A stretch of 64,000 nt of DNA from Vagococcus martis (GTDB lineage: Bacteria > Bacillota > Bacilli > Lactobacillales > Vagococcaceae), in the NCBI RefSeq assembly GCF_002026305.1, contig NZ_MVAB01000001.1, positions 1,088,001-1,152,000 on the forward strand, read 5' to 3'. The stretch's first letter is position 1; every line of letters begins with the position of its first letter. The notes below the pieces were generated by a model that worked only from the letters and a program-made list of their open reading frames with translations, did no database searches and had not been told where the DNA came from. The position numbers were made by a program, and so were the translations under genes. Positions 26,987-37,536 of the stretch are shown piece after piece.

Positions 26987-27715
26987 CAAACTTATTTTTT
27001 TAAATATATTGGAAAAATCTGTGGTATGACCGTTATCAATTATTTCAGTTTTTATATTATCCCGTATACTAGTATATAAATCCTTTATATCTTCCATTGT
27101 TCGATTCGTAACCTTGTAATCTATATTTCCTTCATTTAAAGAAATTGAACAAACAAATAATTCGTCAATCCTCACTGAGGATAATTCCAGAAATCTAGCA
27201 CTATGTGTTGCAACAAAAATCTGAATATCAGCTTTTTTAAACGAGTCCAGTAAATCTACAATATACTTTAAATTGGTTTCATCTAAAAAATTTTCAGGTT
27301 CATCAAATATAACAATTTCAATTGAATTTAAATTCATAGTCAACAGTACATCTAAAATTCTTTTTAATTTTGTTATACCAGAAGAATTGCTTTTTAAAAT
27401 AATCTTTGATTGAATATCTCTAATTTTTTTTATAATAGAAAGACTGTTTTCATTTATTTCCTCAGTATTCGGTAATTTAGCTGTTTCTTGCCCTCGTGAT
27501 TGTTCATTAGAATATACATAGATATTATTATCAATCTGCACTTTATTTCTACTTTTAAAAAAAGAATATTCACCAATCTCATCAAAAAATAAAGTTGTAT
27601 CCTCATTCTGTTTAAAAACCTCTTTTAAGGTATGAGTTTTCCCTGAAGAATTGGGACCAATTAAATAATTTCTTCTTTGATTTAAAATCTCTAATTTGTC
27701 AACAATAGTTTCCAT
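26987..27715 (-). pseudogene. OLD-like ATPase gene, ATPase-encoding 5' part
   Basis: The first 243 codons of the split protein; translation runs on a few residues into the IS and stops. Walker A is GPNSSGKTHTL (about residues 20-30), the Walker B/signature region IEIVIFDEPENFLD (about residues 133-146) and the switch His FVATHSARFLE. It is an ABC/OLD-type ATPase without long coiled-coil arms, so smaller than classical OLD. It starts three bases after the stop of the 470-residue gene. It probably acted with that protein; TOPRIM-ATPase proteins are common in phage defence (Gabija, PARIS, OLD, retron-associated). Confidence 0.82.
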
Positions 27716-27718
27716 AAA

Positions 27719-29131
27719 CTAACCTCTTACCTTATTTAATATCGCATAACAATATTTCTGCATTAACATATTAATTTCATTACTTGGTAATTGAACACTC
27801 TTATTTCCATAAATATCCTTTAAATTCTTTATATCTTCAGATGGACCATTAAAAATTCTAGGTGAAATTTTATAAATTAACTCCAATTTATCCATAAATA
27901 ACTTTAACTCTTGTGAAGTATCACATTGCCAAAAATTAATTTTATATTCAAAGGCTATATCTTGATAATTTTCATAAGTATAATCACCTAATTTTTGACT
28001 AGGTAATGCCTTGTCTAAGTAATTAAAGTCTACTGCTAATTGCCAAGCAAACATCATATCAGAAATAATATGAGAAGTTCTATCTTTTATATTATATGGC
28101 TCTATTTCCTCCATAATTTCTTTAGGTAGTTTATTAAATTCACCTTCCCAAAAAACAATGATATCTTCCAATTCATCAATTAGTAACCCTCTTTGACTTT
28201 CTCTTTTTGGAATTAGAGTTGTTCCTGTATATAAATATTCTTCCCTCAATATAGGTATTATTCTTTTATCAAACACAATTAAACCTGCATTAATATCATC
28301 ATTATAATTAGACGGGTTTAAATCTCTAATTTTCATATCATCAAGATTTACTACCTTAATATCAATTTCTTTTTCGTTATTTTGAATTTCAATATTTTCA
28401 AAATCTAATACTATTGTTCCCCTACAGCTAGTTGATGTGTAATCCCTAAACGCATTTATTCCATCCCCATCTATATTAACTATATCTAAATATCCACCTA
28501 AAATTGCTTTTGAAGAAGGTATAACACCTTCATAGTCTTCAATATTTAGTAGCTTGTCCTTGAATCGTAGCTCAAATTCTAATGCTATTTTACTTTCTTT
28601 TATTACATGTGGAGTCGTTTCAAACGGGATTTCATCCGCTAAAGCTTCTTTATTAATCAGTAAATATTTACTAGATATAGTTTCATTTGTTTTTTCTTGT
28701 TTAGAGTATTTAAATAATGGTAGTTCTTCAAATCCATTATGATTTTCAATGTATTGATTCACGTGAACATCATTAGTTATATTTTTTTCCCAAATCATGT
28801 TGTTATTAACAAGTATTGGATTCAATTCATATAAATCTTTGTGATTATAGTTTCTTTGAGTAATCACATTAAATGATTTTTCCTTTTCTTCCTTTAAAGT
28901 ATATAACGAAACACCAGTCAAATTATCAACAAGCCATGTAGAGTCAACCTCGACTTTCTCATCAACCACTACTATTTTAGAATAAAAATCGATTTTTTCA
29001 TCTTTAGAAATACAATTTCCTATTTCAATTATCGCTGGAATATAATTCCCTTCAATCTGTTCAATATAATATGAAACTATTAGATTAACTAAATCTTCTT
29101 TATTTTTGATTCCCTTTAACCTACTAAACAA
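27719..29131 (-). CDS. Unknown 470-residue partner of the OLD-like ATPase
   Basis: The protein is 470 residues, soluble-looking, acidic and AT-rich in codon use. It starts with a TTG eight bases after GGGAGG; the nearby ATG leads to an immediate stop. I see no nuclease or ATPase motif with confidence. Notable stretches are TSTSCRGTIVLDFENIEI and the C-terminal NFWQCDTSQELKLFMDKLEL. It is three bases from the ATPase gene, so the two are one operon. A role as sensor, effector or partner in a defence module is inference from this linkage only. Confidence 0.75.
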   Translation of the reverse strand: MFSRLKGIKNKEDLVNLIVSYYIEQIEGNYIPAIIEIGNCISKDEKIDFYSKIVVVDEKVEVDSTWLVDNLTGVSLYTLKEEKEKSFNVITQRNYNHKDLYELNPILVNNNMIWEKNITNDVHVNQYIENHNGFEELPLFKYSKQEKTNETISSKYLLINKEALADEIPFETTPHVIKESKIALEFELRFKDKLLNIEDYEGVIPSSKAILGGYLDIVNIDGDGINAFRDYTSTSCRGTIVLDFENIEIQNNEKEIDIKVVNLDDMKIRDLNPSNYNDDINAGLIVFDKRIIPILREEYLYTGTTLIPKRESQRGLLIDELEDIIVFWEGEFNKLPKEIMEEIEPYNIKDRTSHIISDMMFAWQLAVDFNYLDKALPSQKLGDYTYENYQDIAFEYKINFWQCDTSQELKLFMDKLELIYKISPRIFNGPSEDIKNLKDIYGNKSVQLPSNEINMLMQKYCYAILNKVRG

Positions 29132-29437
29132 GAAGCATACCTCCCATTTCTATATTAAACTTATTATATCACTGTAAAGATAAATGATATATGATACTTA
29201 GTCCATGAACAGCCACATGATTTTATATTTTATAATATAAAATATAACCTTGTGTATATATAAAACCTGATTAAAATAGTCAAACTCTACTTAATTATTA
29301 AAGGTATAAAAAATGAAATTGCTGTATGATAAAAATTTATTAATGGAATATTATTCCCTTCAACTCTCTTCGCCTTTCTATATCATCATTTCATATACTT
29401 AAATTATTAATCCAATTTGACAGAAATCCTCTCTATC
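29132..29437. other. AT-rich intergenic stretch upstream of the island operon
   Basis: No gene is visible. It must hold the promoter of the 470-residue gene, but A/T richness makes any -10 call arbitrary. An inverted repeat with 11-bp arms (TTATATTTTAT/ATAAAATATAA, 3-base loop) at 29223-29247 could be an operator or a stem; its role is unknown. Confidence 0.4.
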
Positions 29438-29467
29438 AAAAAAACACCCTCCAAAAACGGAGAGTGC
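29438..29467 (-). terminator. Terminator of the rplM-rpsI operon
   Basis: Minus-strand stem CACTCTCC with GGAGGGTG (one G-T pair), loop GTTTTT, then T7. A diverged copy occurs at 24731-24760. Confidence 0.85.
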
Positions 29468-29491
29468 TTTGATATTCTGTATAAAAACGAA

Positions 29492-29884
29492 TTAACGTTT
29501 TGAGAATTGAGATGCTTTACGAGCTTTTTTAAGACCTGGTTTTTTACGTTCTACCATACGAGCATCACGTGTTAATAATCCTTCACGTTTAAGAGCTCCA
29601 CGGAAGTCAGGATCTACTTGTAATAATGCACGAGCAATACCATGACGAGTTGCGCCAGATTGTCCTGCATATCCACCACCATTAACGTTTACGAAAACGT
29701 CATATGCGCCTTTTGTTTCAGTTAAAACAAGAGGTTGCATAATTACTTCACGTAAATCAGCATGTGGAATATATTCTTCGATGTCTTTGTTGTTCATAAC
29801 TACTTTACCTGTTCCAGGTACTAAGCGTACGCGAGCAACAGATTTTTTACGACGGCCTGTGCCGATATATTGTACTTTAGCCAA
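29492..29884 (-). CDS. rpsI: 30S ribosomal protein S9
   Basis: A 130-residue full-length S9, ending in the conserved [12 protein letters not shown] tail that reaches the ribosomal P site. It starts 13 bases after rplM, the usual operon. Its 3' end is duplicated in decayed form about 4.7 kb away, marking it as the likely integration site of the neighbouring island. The gene itself looks intact. Confidence 0.98.
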   Translation of the reverse strand: MAKVQYIGTGRRKKSVARVRLVPGTGKVVMNNKDIEEYIPHADLREVIMQPLVLTETKGAYDVFVNVNGGGYAGQSGATRHGIARALLQVDPDFRGALKREGLLTRDARMVERKKPGLKKARKASQFSKR

Positions 29885-29897
29885 TCTATTTTCCTCC

Positions 29898-30341
29898 TTA
29901 AATTAGGTTTGTAATGTCTAATACTTCTGGTTTTTGAGCTTGTTGTTGATGTTCGCTTCCACCATAAACGAATAATTTAGACCATTGTTTACGTCCTAAA
30001 GTATTCTTTGGTAACATACCTTTGATAGAATTTTCAACTAAACGACGAGAGTTTTTATCACGTAGTTCACCAGCAGTGATAGATTTCAAACCACCTGGAT
30101 GTTGGCTGTGACGGTAATATACTTTGTCAGTTGCTTTTTTACCAGTTAATTTTACTTTATCAGCATTAATTACAATTACATAATCACCAGTATCCACATG
30201 TGGTGTGAATGTTGGTTTATTTTTTCCACGTAAGATAGATGCTACAACTGTTGATAGACGTCCTAAAGGAACATCTGTTGCATCCACTACATACCATTTA
30301 CGATCTACTTCGCCATTTTTGGCCATATATGTTGTACGCAT
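29898..30341 (-). CDS. rplM: 50S ribosomal protein L13
   Basis: A 147-residue L13 ([20 protein letters not shown], and the [18 protein letters not shown] core). The ATG at 30341 follows GGAGGAAAAACACCC; upstream reading through the leader is not coding. It heads the rplM-rpsI operon and is preceded by a structured leader. Confidence 0.98.
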   Translation of the reverse strand: MRTTYMAKNGEVDRKWYVVDATDVPLGRLSTVVASILRGKNKPTFTPHVDTGDYVIVINADKVKLTGKKATDKVYYRHSQHPGGLKSITAGELRDKNSRRLVENSIKGMLPKNTLGRKQWSKLFVYGGSEHQQQAQKPEVLDITNLI

Positions 30342-30344
30342 GGG

Positions 30345-30440
30345 TGTTTTTCCTCCAATTTTCTTCTGTTGTTTGACATAACACAATAAGTTTCCGGGGC
30401 TCATCGTGGGGCAAACAATACCACTAACCATATTATCCTT
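30345..30440 (-). ncRNA. L13-type leader RNA upstream of rplM
   Basis: About 95 non-coding bases on the minus strand between truA and rplM include GTTTGCCCCACGATGAGCCC and, further on, GTTATGTCAAAC. These give short inverted repeats (GTTTG/CAAAC, GGGGC/GCCCC). Firmicutes commonly carry the L13 leader here, which binds the product protein for autoregulation. Assignment is by position and structure only. Confidence 0.55.
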
Positions 30441-30469
30441 ATTTTGTTGATATGTCAACAAAATTCACA

Positions 30470-31234
30470 TTATTTATGACACTTTTTCTCGCCGTTATAA
30501 TCGACTTTCATTAAAAATAACCCCTCTGGTTGAGCAGTTGGTCCTGTCATTTTCTTGTCTTGGTTCGCTAGGGCACGTTGTATAGCGTCTTCTGGCAGTT
30601 GTCCATTTCCTATTTTTAATAACGTCCCAACAAGCATGCGCACCATTTTATATAAAAATCCATTTCCCTTAAAAATAAATAATAATTCGTCTTCGCCAAC
30701 TTCTTCTATTGTCACACTGTAAACAGTTCGTGTCTTATCTTCCACAGAACTTCCTGTCGCACAAAATACACTAAAGTCATGTTCTCCTTCAATAAAACGT
30801 GCGGCACGCCTCATAGACTCTAAATCAAGCTCATAGCGGAAATGGGCTGCGTACAATCGTTTAAATGGATTGGGAGATTTACCTGTATCGACATGATAGT
30901 GATATTCTTTACCTGTCGCCAAGTATCTCGCATGAAAATCTTCCGTTACTTCTTCAATCGATAAAATACTAATATCCTCAGGTGTTTGAGTATCTAAAGC
31001 GAAACGTAATTTTTCAACGTCTCGTTTTTGTGGCAAATCAAAATGGATCACCTGACCGACTGCATGAACCCCTGAGTCCGTTCTACCAGACGGATGGATT
31101 GTCACAGGCTTTCCACTGTTTAATCGCTTTAGAGTGGCTTCTATGACCTCCTGGATGGTAACAGCATTAGGTTGAATCTGAAATCCCGCATAGTTTGTTC
31201 CATCATAACTAATAATGGCTTTGTATCTTGTCAT
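30470..31234 (-). CDS. truA: tRNA pseudouridine(38-40) synthase TruA
   Basis: A 254-residue enzyme that converts U38-U40 of tRNA anticodon arms to pseudouridine. The catalytic Asp is in HPSGRTDSGVHAVGQ (about residue 53), with YDGTNYAGFQ at the N-terminus and FLYKMVRMLVGTLL near the C-terminus. It follows ecfT in the standard Firmicute order. Confidence 0.97.
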   Translation of the reverse strand: MTRYKAIISYDGTNYAGFQIQPNAVTIQEVIEATLKRLNSGKPVTIHPSGRTDSGVHAVGQVIHFDLPQKRDVEKLRFALDTQTPEDISILSIEEVTEDFHARYLATGKEYHYHVDTGKSPNPFKRLYAAHFRYELDLESMRRAARFIEGEHDFSVFCATGSSVEDKTRTVYSVTIEEVGEDELLFIFKGNGFLYKMVRMLVGTLLKIGNGQLPEDAIQRALANQDKKMTGPTAQPEGLFLMKVDYNGEKKCHK

Positions 31235-31262
31235 TCACTTTATCTCCTTTATTTTTCCAATG

Positions 31263-31286
31263 AAAAAACGAGGCACAAGTCCTCGC
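31263..31286 (-). terminator. Terminator between ecfT and truA
   Basis: Minus-strand stem CGAGG with CCTCG, loop ACTTGTG, then T6. Short but GC-rich; it may only partly stop transcription into truA. Confidence 0.65.
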
Positions 31287-31296
31287 TTTTAATGTC

Positions 31297-32094
31297 TTAG
31301 TTTCTAACTAGTACCAGTACAATCGTCAATACGACAAATGACAACATAGCTAGTGTATCAGTTTTATCCCAGTTTAGAACACGATATTTCGTACGGCCTT
31401 CGCCACCACGATAACCACGTGCTTCCATCGCAATCGCTAATTCTTCAGCCCGGTTAAAACTACTGACAAATAACGGAATCAGAAGTGGCACAATAGCTTT
31501 CATCTTATCCATTAAGTTTCCTTCGTCAAAATCGACCCCACGCGCACGTTGAGCATTCATGATTTTTTCTGTTTCGTCCATCAATGTTGGCACAAAGCGC
31601 AATGCAATAGACAACATCAACGAAATTTCATGTGCTGGAAATTTTATTTTTTCTAACGGTCTAAGTAAATACTCAATCGCATCTGAGAGTGACAATGGTG
31701 GTGTTGTTAGCGTTAAAAGTGTCGACATAAAAATAATCAACACAAAACGTGTAAAGATAAAGAACCCATTAACCAAACCAAATTGACTAATGCTTATCCA
31801 ACCCCACTCAAAGTACACATTCCCTCCACGCGTAAAGAGTACCTGAAGTCCCACTGTAAATAAAATCAACCAAATTAATGGTTTCACTCCTTTAAGGAAG
31901 AAACTTAGTTTAATCTTTGATAACCAAATACAAAATAGCGTGAAAGCAAACATCACACCAAATGATAAGAAGTTATTACAAATAAAAATAATCCCAATAA
32001 AGTAAAAACTAGCGATTAATTTAGCACGAGGATCCATACGATGTACGACAGAATCTCCCGGTATATAACGACCTAAAATCAATTTATTCATCAT
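31297..32094 (-). CDS. ecfT: Energy-coupling factor transporter transmembrane protein EcfT
   Basis: A 265-residue membrane subunit of the group II ECF vitamin transporter. It has about five to six helices and the two coupling motifs ARGVD and MEARGY ([20 protein letters not shown]). It joins EcfA1A2 to exchangeable S components for folate, riboflavin, thiamine and others. The start is ATGATG at 32094, overlapping the ecfA2 end, with GGCAGG upstream. Confidence 0.96.
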   Translation of the reverse strand: MMNKLILGRYIPGDSVVHRMDPRAKLIASFYFIGIIFICNNFLSFGVMFAFTLFCIWLSKIKLSFFLKGVKPLIWLILFTVGLQVLFTRGGNVYFEWGWISISQFGLVNGFFIFTRFVLIIFMSTLLTLTTPPLSLSDAIEYLLRPLEKIKFPAHEISLMLSIALRFVPTLMDETEKIMNAQRARGVDFDEGNLMDKMKAIVPLLIPLFVSSFNRAEELAIAMEARGYRGGEGRTKYRVLNWDKTDTLAMLSFVVLTIVLVLVRN

Positions 32095-32968
32095 CTGAGA
32101 GTACCTGCCTTTTTTCAAGAATCGGTAAGAGTTCTTCAGATAATTCTTCTGCAGTTAGTGGCAATCGACTAAATTCCATGCCTTTTTCCATTAAATCAAA
32201 AGCAAACTCTGTCGCAGTGGGAACACCTAATTGTTTTTCACGTAACCACTCTACATCATTGAAAATCTCACGCGGATGTCCTTGTTTTTGGACTTTTCCT
32301 TTTTCAAGCACCACCATAAAATCAGCATACTCAGCCACATCATCCATTAAATGCGTCACTAAGATAATGCCAATCCCTCTTTCCTTATGTAGACGATAAA
32401 ACATATCCATCATGTCTTTTCTACCCTTAGGATCCAGGCCAGCTGTTGGTTCGTCTAAAATCAACACTTCAGGTTCCATAGCCAATACACCAGCTATCGC
32501 CACACGACGCATTTGTCCTCCTGAAAGATCAAATGGTGAGCGTTCAAGGTAGCTATCATCAAGACCAACCAGTTCTAACATCTCACTAGCTAAACGAGCA
32601 CTTTCTTCTTCAGATACACCAAAATTCTTTGGCCCAAAAGCTATATCTAATGCGACTGTTTCATCAAATAATTGCGACTCAGGAAATTGGAACACAATCC
32701 CAACTTTTTTACGGATTGGTTTCAAGTTTTTATTACTTGTTTCAGGTGTAATTTCTCTATCGCCGATAAACACTTTCCCACTTGTTGGTTTCAGTAACGC
32801 ATTCAGATGTTGTAGTAACGTTGATTTACCACTTCCTGTATGACCAACAATCGCGCTATAACTATTGCTTGGAATGTCTAAATTAATATCAAACAAAACG
32901 CGTTGTTCAAATGGGCTATTAGGTTGATACGTAAAATCTACTTTCTCAAACCGTATGTCCATAGCCAT
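32084..32968 (-). CDS. ecfA2: Energy-coupling factor ATPase EcfA2
   Basis: A 294-residue ABC ATPase. Walker A is [10 protein letters not shown], the Q loop [13 protein letters not shown], signature LSGGQMRR, Walker [13 protein letters not shown] and the H-loop VTHLMDD. The C-terminal extension after the ATPase fold is typical of EcfA2. Overlaps with both neighbours (about 31 and 11 bases) show tight coupling in ecfA1-ecfA2-ecfT. Confidence 0.96.
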   Translation of the reverse strand: MAMDIRFEKVDFTYQPNSPFEQRVLFDINLDIPSNSYSAIVGHTGSGKSTLLQHLNALLKPTSGKVFIGDREITPETSNKNLKPIRKKVGIVFQFPESQLFDETVALDIAFGPKNFGVSEEESARLASEMLELVGLDDSYLERSPFDLSGGQMRRVAIAGVLAMEPEVLILDEPTAGLDPKGRKDMMDMFYRLHKERGIGIILVTHLMDDVAEYADFMVVLEKGKVQKQGHPREIFNDVEWLREKQLGVPTATEFAFDLMEKGMEFSRLPLTAEELSEELLPILEKRQVLSDDE

Positions 32969-33777
32969 TCCACCATTCCTTCCCTCGTCAAATACTCTTT
33001 GGGTACCTCAATGCCTTTTTTACGTAATGAAGCTTTTAATTTTTCCGGAAATGGAACGTCTAGTCCCATACCTATCAATGCCTCTCCATGAGAAAAAATT
33101 TCTTTAGGTGTCCCCTCGTGAATAATTTGTCCTTCTTGCATGACTAGTACACGATTAGCATACGCTGCTTCATCTATATCATGTGTAATCGAAATAACCG
33201 TCAGATTCGTTTCTTCTTTCAACGCATGAATCGTTTCTATTACATCATTTCGTCCTTGTGGATCAAGCATAGATGTTGCCTCATCCAAAATAATCACATC
33301 TGGTGCTAGTGCAATGACTCCAGCAATGGCCACACGTTGTTTTTGACCACCAGATAACCTAGCAGGCTCTTTTATCTTAAAGTCAGACATACGAACTCTC
33401 TCAAGTGCATTGTTGACCCTTACAATCATTTCATCACGAGGTACTCCTTGATTTTCTAAACCAAAGGCAACATCATCTTCAACAGTTGAACCAACAAATT
33501 GATTGTCAGGATTTTGAAATACCATTCCAACCATTTTTCGGATGTTCCAAATATTTTCTTCCGTTAGTATTTCTCCGTTCACTTTTATCTCACCAGACTC
33601 AGGCGTAATCAATCCATTAATCGTTTTAGCTAATGTTGATTTCCCCGATCCGTTGTGACCAATTAAAGCCACCCACTCACCTTGATAAATCTTTAGCGAT
33701 ACATCATTTAATGCTTTATGTTCCTGTCCATAGTATTGGAAAGATATATTATTTAATTCAATTAAGGGATTTTTCAT
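32938..33777 (-). CDS. ecfA1: Energy-coupling factor ATPase EcfA1
   Basis: A 279-residue ABC ATPase with Walker [12 protein letters not shown] loop [11 protein letters not shown], signature LSGGQKQR, Walker [14 protein letters not shown] and H-loop ITHDIDEA. I use the ATG at 33777 with AAGGAAGGC upstream; a start 105 bases earlier has no support. It heads the ecf operon, separated from rplQ by the L17 downstream element. Confidence 0.96.
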   Translation of the reverse strand: MKNPLIELNNISFQYYGQEHKALNDVSLKIYQGEWVALIGHNGSGKSTLAKTINGLITPESGEIKVNGEILTEENIWNIRKMVGMVFQNPDNQFVGSTVEDDVAFGLENQGVPRDEMIVRVNNALERVRMSDFKIKEPARLSGGQKQRVAIAGVIALAPDVIILDEATSMLDPQGRNDVIETIHALKEETNLTVISITHDIDEAAYANRVLVMQEGQIIHEGTPKEIFSHGEALIGMGLDVPFPEKLKASLRKKGIEVPKEYLTREGMVEWLWTYGLRK

Positions 33778-33901
33778 TTTACTGCCTTCCTTAAATAACG
33801 TCATTTTTATTTTTAAAAAATGCTTCTTTCTAAACTCAACAACTTGAGGATACAAAGAAACATTTTTATGTATAATAACCATTTATCATAAATGATGATA
33901 T

Positions 33902-34024
33902 AAAAAAAGCACTTTATATGATGAGCGCAAGTCCTCTATCACAAAAGACAGAGGACTGCACCGAGCTAGACTCGGAGATAACTCTCCAACATCATAACAC
34001 TCTAAAAAGATCATCTATAAAGTG
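33902..34024 (-). ncRNA. L17 downstream element (L17DE)-type RNA
   Basis: Directly after rplQ the minus strand folds into a closed multi-branch structure. The outer stem is CACTTTATAGATGA with TCATCATATAAAGTG. Inside are hairpins GGAGA-GTTA-TCTCC, CCGAG-TCTAG-CTCGG and AGTCCTCT-12-AGAGGACT, and the structure ends in T7. Position and form match the L17DE motif described in the 3' UTR of rplQ in Lactobacillales. It probably ends or processes the alpha operon transcript; its exact function is not known. Confidence 0.8.
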
Positions 34025-34039
34025 ATGCAATTATCAAAA

Positions 34040-34426
34040 TTAAACAAGTTCAATGATAACCATTGGTGCTGCGTCTCCACGGCGTTGTCCTTTTTTAAGG
34101 ATACGTGTGTAACCACCTTGACGGTCAGCATAACGAGGTCCTAAGTCATTGAATAATTTTTGTAAAGCACTTTCTTCAATGATAGTTTCTTCTTTTTCGT
34201 CTAATCGAGCTTCTAAGTATTCATTTCTTACGAATGCTGCGGCTTGACGACGAGCATGAAGATCCCCACGTTTACCTAAAGTAATCATTTTTTCAGTTGT
34301 TGAACGGATTTCTTTTGCACGAGCTTCAGTTGTCTCAATGCGTTCATTGATAATTAAATCAGTTGTTAAATCACGTAACATTGCTTTTCGTTGGCTGCTT
34401 GTGCGACCTAATTTACGATAACTCAC
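34040..34426 (-). CDS. rplQ: 50S ribosomal protein L17
   Basis: A 128-residue full-length L17 ([20 protein letters not shown] at the N-terminus, [12 protein letters not shown] at the end). It is the last gene of the alpha operon, 29 bases after rpoA. Confidence 0.98.
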   Translation of the reverse strand: MSYRKLGRTSSQRKAMLRDLTTDLIINERIETTEARAKEIRSTTEKMITLGKRGDLHARRQAAAFVRNEYLEARLDEKEETIIEESALQKLFNDLGPRYADRQGGYTRILKKGQRRGDAAPMVIIELV

Positions 34427-34455
34427 GTCGTGTTCCCTCCTTTAATCGGTTTAGA

Positions 34456-35394
34456 TTAGTCCTCTTGGCGTAATCCTAAAGAAAGATCTGCTAATTTAGC
34501 TTTAACTTCTTCAAGTGATTTACGTCCTAAGTTACGAACTTTAATCATTTCGGCTTCTGATTTATTTGTTAATTCTTGTAATGTGTTGATGCCTGCGCGT
34601 TTCAAACAGTTATAAGAACGAACCGATAAATCAAGCTCTTCGATTGTTGTTTCTAACATTTTTTCTTTTTGTGTTTCTTCTTTTTCAATCATGATTTCGG
34701 CATTTTTCGCTTCATCAGTCAAGTTAACAAAAATATCTAAATGCTCAGTCAAGATTTTAGCAGATAAACTGATAGCTTCTTGTGGAGCGATAGATCCATC
34801 TGTCCAGACATCTAAAGTTAATTTGTCATAATCATCACGACGCCCAACACGTGTGTTTTCTACTTGGTAGTTAACACGGTTAACTGGCGTGTAGATAGAA
34901 TCCACTGGTAATACACCAATTGGCATATCTTCACTCTTATTTTCTTCAGCTTGGACATAACCACGTCCTGGCTTAACAGTTAAACTTGCACGGAAAGTTG
35001 CACCTTCAGCAACGCTACAAATGAATAAATCTTTATTCATAATTTCAACATCACTGTCAGTAAGAATATCTCCAGCAGTCACGTCAGCTGGGCCAGTTAT
35101 ATCAATCTCAAGTGTCTTTTCTTCATCAGCATAAAGCTTTAAAGCTAGTCCCTTGATATTTAGAATAATTTGAGTGACATCCTCACGTACACCTTTGACA
35201 GTTGAAAATTCATGCAACACACCATCGATTTGTAAATTAGTGATGGCAGCCCCTGGTAGAGACGATAATAAAATACGGCGTAGGGAGTTCCCTAAAGTCG
35301 TTCCATATCCTCTTTCAAGTGGTTCGATGACGAACTTGCCATAATCTCTATCTTCATCGATCTTTGTGATTCTTGGTTTCTCAAATTCAATCAT
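34456..35394 (-). CDS. rpoA: RNA polymerase alpha subunit
   Basis: A 312-residue protein of normal length. The N-terminal dimerisation domain has [19 protein letters not shown] and the C-terminal domain [19 protein letters not shown] plus [12 protein letters not shown], which bind UP elements and activators. It lies between rpsK and rplQ as in other Firmicutes. Confidence 0.99.
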   Translation of the reverse strand: MIEFEKPRITKIDEDRDYGKFVIEPLERGYGTTLGNSLRRILLSSLPGAAITNLQIDGVLHEFSTVKGVREDVTQIILNIKGLALKLYADEEKTLEIDITGPADVTAGDILTDSDVEIMNKDLFICSVAEGATFRASLTVKPGRGYVQAEENKSEDMPIGVLPVDSIYTPVNRVNYQVENTRVGRRDDYDKLTLDVWTDGSIAPQEAISLSAKILTEHLDIFVNLTDEAKNAEIMIEKEETQKEKMLETTIEELDLSVRSYNCLKRAGINTLQELTNKSEAEMIKVRNLGRKSLEEVKAKLADLSLGLRQED

Positions 35395-35471
35395 TCTTGT
35401 CTATACCCCTTTCAAAACGAAAGTGTCTTGTTCAATGTCGCTATAATTCCTATCCAATGAATAAACTCTCA

Positions 35472-35861
35472 CTAAACACGACGGCGTTTTGGAGGGCGAC
35501 ATCCATTATGTGGAACTGGAGTAACGTCACGAATTGCTGTCACTTCTAATCCTGTTGCTTGTAATGAACGAATAGCTGCTTCACGACCAGAACCAGGTCC
35601 TTTTACAGTTACGTCAACAGTTTTCAAGCCATGTTCCATAGCTGCTTTTGCTGCAGTTTCAGCTGCCATTTGAGCTGCGAATGGAGTTGCTTTTTTACTA
35701 CCTTTAAATCCTAATGAACCTGCAGATGACCATGCAATGGCATTTCCATGTACGTCAGTTAACATTACGATTGTATTATTGAAAGTAGAGTGGATATGTG
35801 CCACACCTGCTTCAATATTTTTTTTCACTCGGCGTTTTCTTGAAACTTTTTTTGCTACCAT
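35472..35861 (-). CDS. rpsK: 30S ribosomal protein S11
   Basis: A 129-residue S11 ([30 protein letters not shown] at the C-terminus). Part of the alpha operon between rpsM and rpoA. Confidence 0.99.
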   Translation of the reverse strand: MVAKKVSRKRRVKKNIEAGVAHIHSTFNNTIVMLTDVHGNAIAWSSAGSLGFKGSKKATPFAAQMAAETAAKAAMEHGLKTVDVTVKGPGSGREAAIRSLQATGLEVTAIRDVTPVPHNGCRPPKRRRV

Positions 35862-35889
35862 GAAGCTTTAAACCTCCTTCACTCTAATC

Positions 35890-36255
35890 TTATTTTTTCT
35901 TGCCAGCGATTGAACGAGCTGGTCCTTTTCTAGTACGAGCATTGTTTTTTGTGTTTTGACCACGAGTTGGTAAACCACGACGATGACGCATACCTCTGTA
36001 TGAACCAATTTCCATCAAACGTTTGATGTTTAAGTTCACTTCACGACGTAAGTCACCTTCAACTTTTAATTTATCTACTGCAGCACGGATGCTATCAGTT
36101 TGTTCGTTAGTTAAATCGCGCACACGAATATCTTCAGAAACTCCTGCTTCTTTTAAGATTTCTTGAGAAGTTTTCTTTCCAATACCGTAAATATAAGTAA
36201 GCGAAATAACAACACGTTTATCACGAGGAATATCTACACCTGCAATACGAGCCAT
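35890..36255 (-). CDS. rpsM: 30S ribosomal protein S13
   Basis: A 121-residue S13 ([20 protein letters not shown], and [20 protein letters not shown]). It follows rpmJ by 17 bases. Confidence 0.99.
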   Translation of the reverse strand: MARIAGVDIPRDKRVVISLTYIYGIGKKTSQEILKEAGVSEDIRVRDLTNEQTDSIRAAVDKLKVEGDLRREVNLNIKRLMEIGSYRGMRHRRGLPTRGQNTKNNARTRKGPARSIAGKKK

Positions 36256-36272
36256 TATTCGTTACACCTCCT

Positions 36273-36637
<365 letters not shown>

Positions 36638-36716
36638 AACTAGTACCTCCTTATACAGTGTTTGCATCTGACAATTGACAAAATAGTACTCACACCTATT
36701 TCTTTTCAACTTTTGT

Positions 36717-36750
36717 ATTATAGCATAAAAGCTATACAAAGAAAAGATAC
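36717..36750 (-). promoter_or_regulatory. Promoter upstream of infA
   Basis: Minus strand TGCTATAAT, an extended -10, with a poor -35. It lies inside an inverted repeat TATAGC/GCTATA. An internal promoter before infA-rpmJ-rpsM-rpsK-rpoA-rplQ is common in Firmicutes. Confidence 0.55.
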
Positions 36751-36826
36751 CAACGTCAATTCAATAAAAAAACGCGGGTAAGAAATAGTGAGTGACATAG
36801 AATAAATTGATAACTAGATGAGCGTT

Positions 36827-37492
<666 letters not shown>

Positions 37493-37536
37493 TTAAGTTC
37501 GAGAAAAGTGCTGAGGAAAAACCTCAACACACACTC

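Noticed and set aside
36638..36739. N-terminal extension of infA
   Set aside because: It contains the promoter TGCTATAAT and the ribosome binding site; the GTG start gives the exact 72-residue IF-1.
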